A DNA stretch of 64,000 nucleotides from Henriciella marina DSM 19595 (lineage in GTDB: Bacteria; Pseudomonadota; Alphaproteobacteria; Caulobacterales; Hyphomonadaceae). A model generated the notes under the pieces. The model was given only the letters and a program-made list of their open reading frames with translations. It had not been told where the DNA came from and searched no databases. The translations under genes and the position numbers were made by a program. Shown piece after piece: positions 37,508-45,071 of the stretch. Each line of letters begins with the position of its first letter. Position 1 is the stretch's first letter. The stretch covers positions 248,001 through 312,000 of the forward strand of contig NZ_AQXT01000002.1 in assembly GCF_000376805.1 (NCBI RefSeq). The letters are read 5' to 3'.

Positions 37508-37579
37508 TTGAGAATGATTTGCAGTCGCTCTCATTGCATAGGCTTTCGAGTATTGCAAATGATTCTCACTATCATTATC
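37508..37579. promoter_or_regulatory. Two Fur boxes in the divergent iron promoter
   Basis: AATGAT-TCTCACT-ATCATT (37558-37576) is a perfect inverted repeat fitting the Fur consensus. TGAGAATGATTTGCA (37509-37523) is an inverted near-copy of TGCAAATGATTCTCA (37554-37568), differing at one position. Together they cover the shared promoter of the TonB receptor and the DUF6607 gene, predicting iron repression of both. Confidence 0.75.
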
Positions 37580-37628
37580 AAAGGGGGGCTAAGGCTCTTC
37601 AGTGGGGCCAGCCAAGAGGGATAAGACT

Positions 37629-38681
37629 ATGCGAAATTCGGCTTCATTCAGCGCGCTCGCCTGCGCAGCTTTCTTACTGACATCCTGTGCAGCGAGCGGT
37701 GCCGCTGCCGGCCAGACCCGCTCTTCAGAGGTGTTGTCTGCGGGAGAAGAGGCAGCCAGTTTCGAGCGCGACCGGCAATCGGTTCTGGCGATGGCGGGGG
37801 ACTACAAGGTCACATTCGATTTCATCGAGACCGTGCCCTTTGTGGAGGGCTATGAGCTGAAGGACCGCAAACTGTCAGGCGGCAATGAGATCGTCCGGGT
37901 GGTCGAAGACACGGGCGACTTCATCAGCCTGCAGCACATTCTTGTGGTCGGACCTGAAGACGCGCCCATCGTGGTGAAGCACTGGCGTCAGGACTGGCGG
38001 TATGAGCCGCAGCGGGTTCTGGTTTTCATTGGCGGCAATGCGTGGGAATGGCGCGATGTGCCAACCGGTGAGCGCGAAGGCGCCTGGTCGCAGACGGTGT
38101 ATCAGGTCGATGACGCGCCGCGCTATGGCGCGGTGGGCGACTGGACGTATGAGGACGGAATTGCCGAGTGGACCCCGCCGGCCGAATGGCGCCCGCTGCC
38201 GCGCCGCGATATGACGACGCGTGATGACTATCATGCGGTCGATGCCGTCAATCGTCACGCGTTGACGCCCGACGGCTGGGTGCATGAGCAGGATAATTCC
38301 AAGCTGATCCTGGCCGGAGAGCCGCAGGCGCTGGTCCGTGAAATCGGGGTGAACACCTACCGGCGCAGCTCTGATTTCGAGGTGGCTGTAGGCGATGCCT
38401 ACTGGTCTGCGACCGAAGACTATTGGGCGGGCGTGCGCGATGAGTGGGCGGAGATCGAAGCGGAATACCCGCGTTTTGCCATCACCATAAAAGGCGAAAC
38501 CGAAGCCCTGTATAATCCGCTACTTGGCCTTGCGAATGAGGTGCAGGAAGGTGAGCGCGATACCGCGTCGGCCATCAGCGAGGCGCGGTCAGTCATCCGC
38601 AGCTTTGTGACGCCAGATATCGGCGAGCTTGCTGATCGACTGCATTCGGCAGACCATTCGGCTGCTGGGGACCAGGGATGA
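37629..38681 (+). CDS. DUF6607 family lipoprotein
   Basis: A 350-residue exported protein with a lipoprotein-type signal (ACAAFLLTSCAASG, Cys near residue 20). Tryptophan-rich segments (VVKHWRQDWRYEP, GGNAWEWRDV, YDAPRYGAVGDW-like text) match DUF6607. Family knowledge: these genes often accompany TonB-dependent receptors; function unknown. The ATG at 37629 has GAGGGATAAG in front. It is the first gene of a Fur-box operon and overlaps the next gene by four bases. Confidence 0.82.
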   Translation: MRNSASFSALACAAFLLTSCAASGAAAGQTRSSEVLSAGEEAASFERDRQSVLAMAGDYKVTFDFIETVPFVEGYELKDRKLSGGNEIVRVVEDTGDFISLQHILVVGPEDAPIVVKHWRQDWRYEPQRVLVFIGGNAWEWRDVPTGEREGAWSQTVYQVDDAPRYGAVGDWTYEDGIAEWTPPAEWRPLPRRDMTTRDDYHAVDAVNRHALTPDGWVHEQDNSKLILAGEPQALVREIGVNTYRRSSDFEVAVGDAYWSATEDYWAGVRDEWAEIEAEYPRFAITIKGETEALYNPLLGLANEVQEGERDTASAISEARSVIRSFVTPDIGELADRLHSADHSAAGDQG

Positions 38682-39478
38682 TCCGATCGCTTATTCTTGG
38701 GGCTGCGACGCTCGTCTTTGCAGCCCCGGCTTTTGCCCATGCTGGCTTCATCGTTCCGATCACGGACAGTCCCGATGATGCGGGGAAGATCCTCTTCCAT
38801 GCAACATTCAGCGATGACTTCCCCCAGATGGAAATTGGGCTCACTTCAGACGCGTGGATCATCATCATGCCAGATGGAGAGACGGCAGAATTCGGCCGAC
38901 TGGCGGAGCGTCCTGACAGAACCATTCTGGAGGCGACGGTCGAGAAGGGCGGCCTCTACCGTTTCTCCTCCGGCGAACGTCTCGGCCGCAAGGGCGAGGT
39001 TGCCCTGATTGATGGTGCGTATTTCCTGCTTGGCCGCGATGGTCTGGACAAGGAAACGCTGCCAGACCGCGCAGATGTTCTGAGCTCGCAGACCGCGACC
39101 GTATCAGACCTTTACATAGCGCTCGGGGAAGGCCCGCACGCATCTCTGGAGAGTGAAATCGGCAGACTGGCGATCCGGCCGGGCGCGAACCCTGCGGATC
39201 TTCGCGTTGAAGAGAGATTTGAGGCGGACCTCCTGTTCGATGGCGCGCCTCTCGCGGGGTATGACGTTACACTCTTTTCGCCTGGCTCTAGCCGGGATGA
39301 GGGCGAGCCGGACACGGCTTTGAAGACCGATGAGGGCGGCCGCCTTGCATTTACCGCGTCAGCGCCGGGCGAGTACCTGCTTATGGTCCGGCACATCGCG
39401 CTCTCACCTGAGGGGGCCGAGACTGATGTGCGCAGCTATACGACCACGCTGACGCTGCTCGTTGAGGCGGCTGAGTAG
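38678..39478 (+). CDS. DUF4198 domain-containing periplasmic protein
   Basis: A 266-residue protein with a signal peptide (LGAATLVFAAPAFAHAGF). The mature part starts with the HAGFIVPI of DUF4198 proteins and ends in a beta-sandwich (GAPLAGYDVTLFSPGS, then EYLLMVRHIAL), a transthyretin/CNA-B-like module. Family knowledge: DUF4198 proteins occur in metal-uptake loci, and the N-terminal His of the mature protein may bind metal. It overlaps the DUF6607 gene by four bases, so both answer to the same iron-regulated promoter. Confidence 0.85.
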   Translation: MIRSLILGAATLVFAAPAFAHAGFIVPITDSPDDAGKILFHATFSDDFPQMEIGLTSDAWIIIMPDGETAEFGRLAERPDRTILEATVEKGGLYRFSSGERLGRKGEVALIDGAYFLLGRDGLDKETLPDRADVLSSQTATVSDLYIALGEGPHASLESEIGRLAIRPGANPADLRVEERFEADLLFDGAPLAGYDVTLFSPGSSRDEGEPDTALKTDEGGRLAFTASAPGEYLLMVRHIALSPEGAETDVRSYTTTLTLLVEAAE

Positions 39479-39686
39479 CGACACCTCTCGACCTGATGCT
39501 GGACCATTTACTACAGAGGCGGCGTCATGAGCGGGTCCCTCGCGGGCCAGGTAGTCCGCAGCAGCATCACGTTCGTGCGAGGTTTTCCGGATCGGGATTG
39601 ACAGGGGCGGTGCAAGACCGTCGAGTGGGCACTGAGCGATGTGCCTGCGAGTACAAAAAAGGCACACGTCGGGAGGAAACGGTGCC

Positions 39687-41204
39687 ATGGCGATTGTGGA
39701 CCCTGAGGCTGCGCCGATCGCGGCTGCGACATCTCCGTCAGCACATGACGGGCTGAGACGACGCGCGATCTATCTGCATGGCTCGCTGGCGATCCCGCTT
39801 GCGATCTATGGCTATCCGCTCGCGATCTGGCTGCCCGCTCATTATGGTGCGAGCCTCGGGAGCCTTGCGCTCGTTGGCACACTCCTGATGCTGGCGCGCT
39901 TCACCGACGTCTTTACCGACCCGCTCATGGGAGAGATTTCCGACCGGGGGCGCACGCGGTTCGGTCGGCGCAAGCCTTATATGGTGCTCGGGGCGCCTTG
40001 CCTCATGGTGTCGGCGTGGTTCCTGTTCGTACCGCCTGACGGGGCCGGGGTGCTCTATCTGCTTTGCTGGCTTACCGCTTTTTTCGCGTCGGCGACAATG
40101 ATCCAGATCCCCTTCCGGGCCTGGGGGGCAGAGCTCTCTGCCGATTATCATGTCCGCAGCCGGGTAACGGCCGTGCGGGAGTTCTTTGTTCTTGGCGGTC
40201 TGTTGCTTGCTGCGGCCGTGCCGATGGTGGTGGAGATCCTCGCCGATGGCGGCGCCGTGGTCGAAGTCTTCGCGGCCATGTGGCGCGACATGATTGGCGC
40301 CTTTTCCGGCGATATCATGAACCGGGTGCCGAGCGATCGTTCTGCGCTTGTGCGGCCGGTTCTCTACTGGCTCGCCATTACGATCATTGTCGCGGTGCCA
40401 CTTCTGACGCTGCTGGTGGTCACGACGGTGAAGGAGCCCCCGCCGGCCGCTCGTGAGCGGGTGCCGGTTATTGAAGGCTTCCGGCATATGTGGCGCAACG
40501 GACCGATGCGCCGGGTCCTGATGATCGCCTTCCTGGTGGTCGCCGGGGAGAGCCTGCGCAACGCGGTTTCCCTGTTTTTTATTCGCGATATCGTCGGCAT
40601 CCCGACAATCGGGGCGGCGTATTTTCTCTATTTCGTGGCCGGGATTGCGGCGATTCCGTTCTGGCTGTGGATGGGGCGAAAGGTCGGCAAGCACCGTGCC
40701 TTCCTAGGCACTCTGGGGTTTGTCAGCTTTGTGAGCGCGGCAAACCTGTTCCTCGGTTATGGCGACTATTTCGCTTTCTTCTGCCTCTTCCTGATGAAAG
40801 GTTTCGCATTCGGCGGGCTTCAGTTCCTGCCGCTCGCGATGCTTGCCGATGTGGTGGATGTCGACAGCGCGCGGTCTGGCGGGCGGCGGGCTGGCGCCTA
40901 CTTCGCGGTCATCGGCCTGTCGGAGAAGCTGGCGGCGGCGATATTCACCGGCATCGCGCTCAATATTGTGGGCCTGCTGGGCTATCAGGCGATGGGCGCC
41001 GCCGCCTCGGCAGAAGAGGGCGTACTGGCGCTCCGCCTGGTCTACTGCCTCGGCCCGATTGCGCTTTACAGCCTCGCTGTGCCGCTCATCTGGAGCTATC
41101 CGCTGACGCCTGAGCGTCATGCGCGCCTTCGCGCCAGCCTTGAACGGCGCGCGGCACGGCTGGCCGCAACAAGAGAAGCGGGCGCGCCTTCAGCGAGCGA
41201 CTGA
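39687..41204 (+). CDS. MFS transporter, GPH (glycoside-pentoside-hexuronide:cation symporter) type
   Basis: A 505-residue, about 12-helix transporter. The loop FTDVFTDPLMGEISDRGRTR followed by FGRRKPYM is the GPH signature. An insertion between the middle helices (about residues 180-230) is longer than usual. GGGAGGAAAC supports the ATG at 39687 over an earlier in-frame start. The substrate is unknown; in this group sugars or sodium-coupled organic solutes are usual. It follows the iron operon after a 208-base gap and may have its own promoter. Confidence 0.88.
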   Translation: MAIVDPEAAPIAAATSPSAHDGLRRRAIYLHGSLAIPLAIYGYPLAIWLPAHYGASLGSLALVGTLLMLARFTDVFTDPLMGEISDRGRTRFGRRKPYMVLGAPCLMVSAWFLFVPPDGAGVLYLLCWLTAFFASATMIQIPFRAWGAELSADYHVRSRVTAVREFFVLGGLLLAAAVPMVVEILADGGAVVEVFAAMWRDMIGAFSGDIMNRVPSDRSALVRPVLYWLAITIIVAVPLLTLLVVTTVKEPPPAARERVPVIEGFRHMWRNGPMRRVLMIAFLVVAGESLRNAVSLFFIRDIVGIPTIGAAYFLYFVAGIAAIPFWLWMGRKVGKHRAFLGTLGFVSFVSAANLFLGYGDYFAFFCLFLMKGFAFGGLQFLPLAMLADVVDVDSARSGGRRAGAYFAVIGLSEKLAAAIFTGIALNIVGLLGYQAMGAAASAEEGVLALRLVYCLGPIALYSLAVPLIWSYPLTPERHARLRASLERRAARLAATREAGAPSASD

Positions 41205-41209
41205 GATTG

Positions 41210-42658
41210 CTAGAGCCGCGCTTCGCGCAGAGCCTTGCGCCTCGTTTTGCCAGCGTCGTCGCGTAGGGGTTCGCGGACAAGCTCGATGGATTTTGGCTGT
41301 TTGTAGGTGACGAGGCGCTCGCGCAGATGCGCGGTGAGGGCGGCCTCGTCCAGGTCACCCTTGGGCATGTCGATAATGGCGTGGAGGCGCGACCCCATAT
41401 CCTCATCCGGCAGGCCGATGACGGCAGAGCTGCGCACACCTTCGAATGCATCAAGCGCGGCCTCGACCTCTGCCGGATAGATGTTCGCGCCGCCGACGAT
41501 GATCATGTCTGACTTGCGGTCGGTGAGGTAGAGATAGCCGTCGGCGTCCATCCAGCCCATGTCGCCAAGGCTCTCCCAGCCGCCCTCGATCGCCTTGGCT
41601 TCGGCGCCGAGATAATAGTAGGAACTGCCTTGTCCCGCGAGCGGGCGCAGGAACACTTCGCCCACCTCGCCGGTCGGGACTTCCTGCCCATCCTCGCCGA
41701 ATATCTTCATCTCGCAGCTCTCGACCGGCCGCCCGACGCTGCCCTTATGCGTCAGCCATTCGGTGCCCTGTATCGTGGTCGAGCCCTGACCCTCTGTGCC
41801 GCCATAAAGCTCCCAGATGACCTCCGGGCCCAGCCACTCGATGAAGGCCTCCTTCAGCCAGGGCGGGCAGGGGGCGGCAAGGTGCCAGAGCGCATTGAGG
41901 CTCGAGACGTCATAGCGGGTGCGCACCTCATCCGGCAGAGCCCAGATCCGGCGCATCATGGTTGGCACCATATAGGCGGTTTCGAGCTTCACCCGGTCGA
42001 TCAGCTCCAGCGTCTTCTCGGCATCGAAGCGGGTGGTGACAGCGACGCTCGCGCCTTTGAAGAGGGCGATCACGGCCCACATGAAAGGGCCATTATGGTA
42101 GAGCGGGCCGGGGATCAGCATCGAGCCCTGCGTGCGGATTTCGAGGAAATCCATCTCCGTGTCCCACTGCGCCGGCAGCTTCGAGACGATGAGCTTTGGC
42201 CGGCCCGTAGAGCCGCCTGAGGTCATCGCCTTGAAGGAGGCGGCGGTCTTCTCCGGCAGTTCGGTATCAGGCAGGGAGGCGTCCGGCGTGTAGCCAGCCG
42301 GGACGGACGGGGTCGGCGCGTATTCGCCGTCGGCAACGCCAACCACAAGCGCGGGCTTACCGAGCTCGACGATCTGGTCGCGCTCATACTTTGGCAGGCG
42401 GGCAGAGACAGGCTGCGGCGTCGCGCCAAGCTTCCAGGCGGCAAAGCAGGCCTCGAAGAATTCGAGGCTGTTGGGCAGCGCGATGGTGACGAAACTGTCC
42501 TGGGTGACGCCGAGCGCCGCATAGGCTCGCGCCAGCCGGTTGGTGCGCGCATCAAGTTCGGCCCAGCTGATCTGGTCACCCTCATGATCGACAGCGACTC
42601 GGTCCGGCTGGATGGCCGCCCAATGGGCAAGAATGCGCGAGAGCGACAGGACAGGCAT
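41210..42658 (-). CDS. AMP-binding acyl-CoA synthetase
   Basis: A 482-residue ANL-superfamily ligase. The P-loop is MTSGGSTGRPKLIVSK, with YGGTEGQG as the A5 motif, LGDMGWMDADGYLYLTDRK as A7-A8 and a C-terminal lysine region (KTRRKALREARL). It activates a carboxylic acid as an acyl-AMP and joins it to CoA; similarity to bile-acid/steroid-type CoA ligases is an impression. AGAGGAAA precedes the ATG at 42658. It converges on the MFS gene with a five-base gap. Confidence 0.88.
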   Translation of the reverse strand: MPVLSLSRILAHWAAIQPDRVAVDHEGDQISWAELDARTNRLARAYAALGVTQDSFVTIALPNSLEFFEACFAAWKLGATPQPVSARLPKYERDQIVELGKPALVVGVADGEYAPTPSVPAGYTPDASLPDTELPEKTAASFKAMTSGGSTGRPKLIVSKLPAQWDTEMDFLEIRTQGSMLIPGPLYHNGPFMWAVIALFKGASVAVTTRFDAEKTLELIDRVKLETAYMVPTMMRRIWALPDEVRTRYDVSSLNALWHLAAPCPPWLKEAFIEWLGPEVIWELYGGTEGQGSTTIQGTEWLTHKGSVGRPVESCEMKIFGEDGQEVPTGEVGEVFLRPLAGQGSSYYYLGAEAKAIEGGWESLGDMGWMDADGYLYLTDRKSDMIIVGGANIYPAEVEAALDAFEGVRSSAVIGLPDEDMGSRLHAIIDMPKGDLDEAALTAHLRERLVTYKQPKSIELVREPLRDDAGKTRRKALREARL

Positions 42659-42707
42659 GGGCGGTTTCCTCTGGTGCGGGCCGTCTGATGCGGCCCGTTC
42701 TTGGGTG

Positions 42708-44846
42708 CTAGCTTAGTTGAAACTTCCGCCTAAGCGCCAACAAAAACAGAAAAATGAGGAGTGTCGAGAGCAGGCTGTGCACCGTCCCAACAAGCTTAAA
42801 TCCCAATTCATAGCTTTGCGTGAGATGAGCCGCCAACTGAACTGAGCCGCATAGGCCTTCTTCTAAGCCGCAAGTGTCGAGCCCTTCGCGTCCAAAGAGC
42901 GGGTTGAACACAAAAAAGGGTCGAAAAGTGAGCGTGAGACCTAAAATTCCAGAATTCGCAACAAGCTGCGTCGAACCAGTCAGGCCGGTGCAGATAGCTA
43001 TCAAAAAATAGAGGGCAGCAGTGACAAACCACAGCGCTCCAAGCAAAAGCACGGGTCTAACGAAGTTGCTGCCATAGCTTGAGAGAAACGAGTATCCGGA
43101 TGCGAAGAACTTCTCCGATTTGGAAACCTCTCCCTCATCGGTTCGCATGAAGCGAGCTTTAAGTTGTTCAGTGTGAAATTTGGACTGGTAGTCGTTTGCT
43201 TTGATTGTTTCCATGTGCTTGGCGAGTGTCCGAAACGAACCTTCTGTCACACTTAGTCTATCGTCTCGTTTTCGACCTGACTCAGCGAGCACGAAAGGTT
43301 TCCAGTCAAATTTCGTCCTGCGGAAACTGGTGTCAAAATTGAAGGTGCAGGATTGGAAGCGTGGAGCGCGATGAAACAAGCAATCTTCAAACGCGGTTCG
43401 CTCACGAAACTCCCGGTTTTCGAAGGTAACCTCATCCCAAAATTCAGAATTTCGGACATCGACATGACCGATAGATGGCTTCGTGTCATCGCGAGTAGAG
43501 CGAGCAATGAACGCTCTATGGAACTGATTTTTACTTACCTCGGAATCAGTGTTTGCGACCAGTGTCCCGATACGGGCGTCCGTAAGGTCTACTTCTCCAG
43601 CAAATTCACAGTCAGAAATCTTTAGCGTGCGCTCAATGGAAGATTCTCTACCATTCAGCCCGCGGGCGCTATCTAGAAACCTTACGCGATCAAAAGTGAT
43701 CGATTGGATCGTGCTATTCTGTGCCTCCAAGCATTCCTTCAATATGGACTGCTCAAGGCACAATGTTTCGAGGCGACTGCCCTGCACGGTAAGCAATGCG
43801 ATCTCAGCCTTTCGAATTGAACAAAGCGCCAATCTTGATTCGGAAGGCATGCTATTCAGCGTCAACGATACTAGAGTTTGATCAGCAATTTGAATGGTGC
43901 CGCCTCCAGTGCCGATAAAATTTAAAGAGCGTATTCCGCTGTGTGCTTTGAAGTTTAGCGAGCGTTGGATAGTACTAGAGACAAAGGTAAGTCCAATTCC
44001 TGTCTCAATTGAATCAGGGAAATCAAAGCTTTCTCTAAACCTCCCTGACCGCATTAAAAGTCCATTAGAAAACCGACAGGAACGCAGCTTAGAGGTTTCT
44101 GTGAATCCCTTGATCTCTATCGGACATTCCGAAAGGGTTTGTGTAGCGCTGCCTACAATGGTTGCCTGCGGCGCTCCCGCTTGGTCGGTAAAATAACAGT
44201 TCTCGGGAGAATGCACATCGGGTCCGCTTTCATCAAAAACGCACCAGTTCGCCGTGTAACTTTCTTGCCAACTGAGCCTCCTCTCCGGATCTCGGAAATT
44301 ATTGATTATTGCGCCTTCTGCGAACCGATCCAGAAGTGCTCGCACATCCTGAGTAAACCGCCGCTTATGGAGATGAGAGATTTGGCGTTGGGCTTCCGAA
44401 AGCTGGTCTTCCTCCAAGAAACCAAGGGGAATATGACTAATCGGCCATTCGCCTCCACAAATTTTTACTCTGTCGCTTGCACTGTTAAGCCATACGTGGA
44501 TCTCGTTTGAGGAAAGGTTCATCTTGTTTAAGCGCCGGTGAATTCCGGGCACAGTGTAGTCTCTAGCTCGCCAACAGGCCCACCAAGCAAGCCGCGTTGC
44601 TTCGGCGAAAGTCGCCTTATCCTCGTTTGGCACCGGAATTTGGAAGCTGAGTAGACGCAACCAGTGCTTCTCTGCACTTCTGAAGGCAGATGACTCTGAA
44701 CCTAATTCAGATGGTTTGCCCCAGATTTCTGAGTTGAGATCTTTTGAGCGCTTCAATGCGTACTTTAATTGAGACGAAGTTAGCGCAGGTTGAAGTGCTA
44801 TTTTGCTCGAATCATCAGCCATCATCGGCGATGATTTCACACGCAC
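42708..44846 (-). CDS. Pentapeptide-repeat-like membrane protein (AT-rich, probably acquired)
   Basis: A 712-residue protein. The first 200 residues are not recognised (a Trp-rich patch, TRLAWWACWRARDY). Residues about 250-540 form degenerate short beta-helix repeats (SCRFSN.., DCEFAGEVDLTDARIG, RNSEFWDEVTFENREF, SCTFNFDTSFRRTKF). Then comes FRTLAKHMETIKANDYQSKF, a helical linker, and two or three membrane helices (about 594-704). A C-terminal linker plus helices is common in pentapeptide-repeat membrane proteins. The gene is AT-rich for this genome (43861-43920 has 27 G/C of 60). It starts with GTG at 44846; ATGs at 44825 and 44822 are alternatives. Confidence 0.78.
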   Translation of the reverse strand: MRVKSSPMMADDSSKIALQPALTSSQLKYALKRSKDLNSEIWGKPSELGSESSAFRSAEKHWLRLLSFQIPVPNEDKATFAEATRLAWWACWRARDYTVPGIHRRLNKMNLSSNEIHVWLNSASDRVKICGGEWPISHIPLGFLEEDQLSEAQRQISHLHKRRFTQDVRALLDRFAEGAIINNFRDPERRLSWQESYTANWCVFDESGPDVHSPENCYFTDQAGAPQATIVGSATQTLSECPIEIKGFTETSKLRSCRFSNGLLMRSGRFRESFDFPDSIETGIGLTFVSSTIQRSLNFKAHSGIRSLNFIGTGGGTIQIADQTLVSLTLNSMPSESRLALCSIRKAEIALLTVQGSRLETLCLEQSILKECLEAQNSTIQSITFDRVRFLDSARGLNGRESSIERTLKISDCEFAGEVDLTDARIGTLVANTDSEVSKNQFHRAFIARSTRDDTKPSIGHVDVRNSEFWDEVTFENREFRERTAFEDCLFHRAPRFQSCTFNFDTSFRRTKFDWKPFVLAESGRKRDDRLSVTEGSFRTLAKHMETIKANDYQSKFHTEQLKARFMRTDEGEVSKSEKFFASGYSFLSSYGSNFVRPVLLLGALWFVTAALYFLIAICTGLTGSTQLVANSGILGLTLTFRPFFVFNPLFGREGLDTCGLEEGLCGSVQLAAHLTQSYELGFKLVGTVHSLLSTLLIFLFLLALRRKFQLS

Positions 44847-45020
44847 CTTTCAACTAGAAGCGAAAGTTGCGCGACTTTGGGGATTGTGCCCAAGTTAACT
44901 TAACAGTGCTGGTGGTTCCCAAGCCTATTCGATCTCTCTCAACGTCTTGGCTTTGAGGCGGTTAAAGTAGACCCGCAGGAAAGCCGGGACCAAGAGCTGC
45001 GTGCGCGGCGTCTGGTTTCG

Positions 45021-45061
45021 CTGGGTCCCGGTCTTCCGCTTTGCGGAAACCGGGATGACGG
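45021..45061 (-). repeat. Repeat family B, copy B8 (inverted)
   Basis: CTGGGTCCCGG, inner stem TTCCGC-TTT-GCGGAA, then ACCGGGATGACGG. A half copy (AAAGCCGGGACCAAG) lies at 44980. It sits between the pentapeptide-like gene and the E1 gene; the rest of that 225-base gap shows nothing else. Confidence 0.85.
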
Positions 45062-45071
45062 GCTTTGGGTG

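Noticed and set aside
37553-37579. Palindromic AT-rich stretch as an Irr/RirA iron-control element
   Set aside because: The AATGAT-N7-ATCATT form fits the classical Fur box better.
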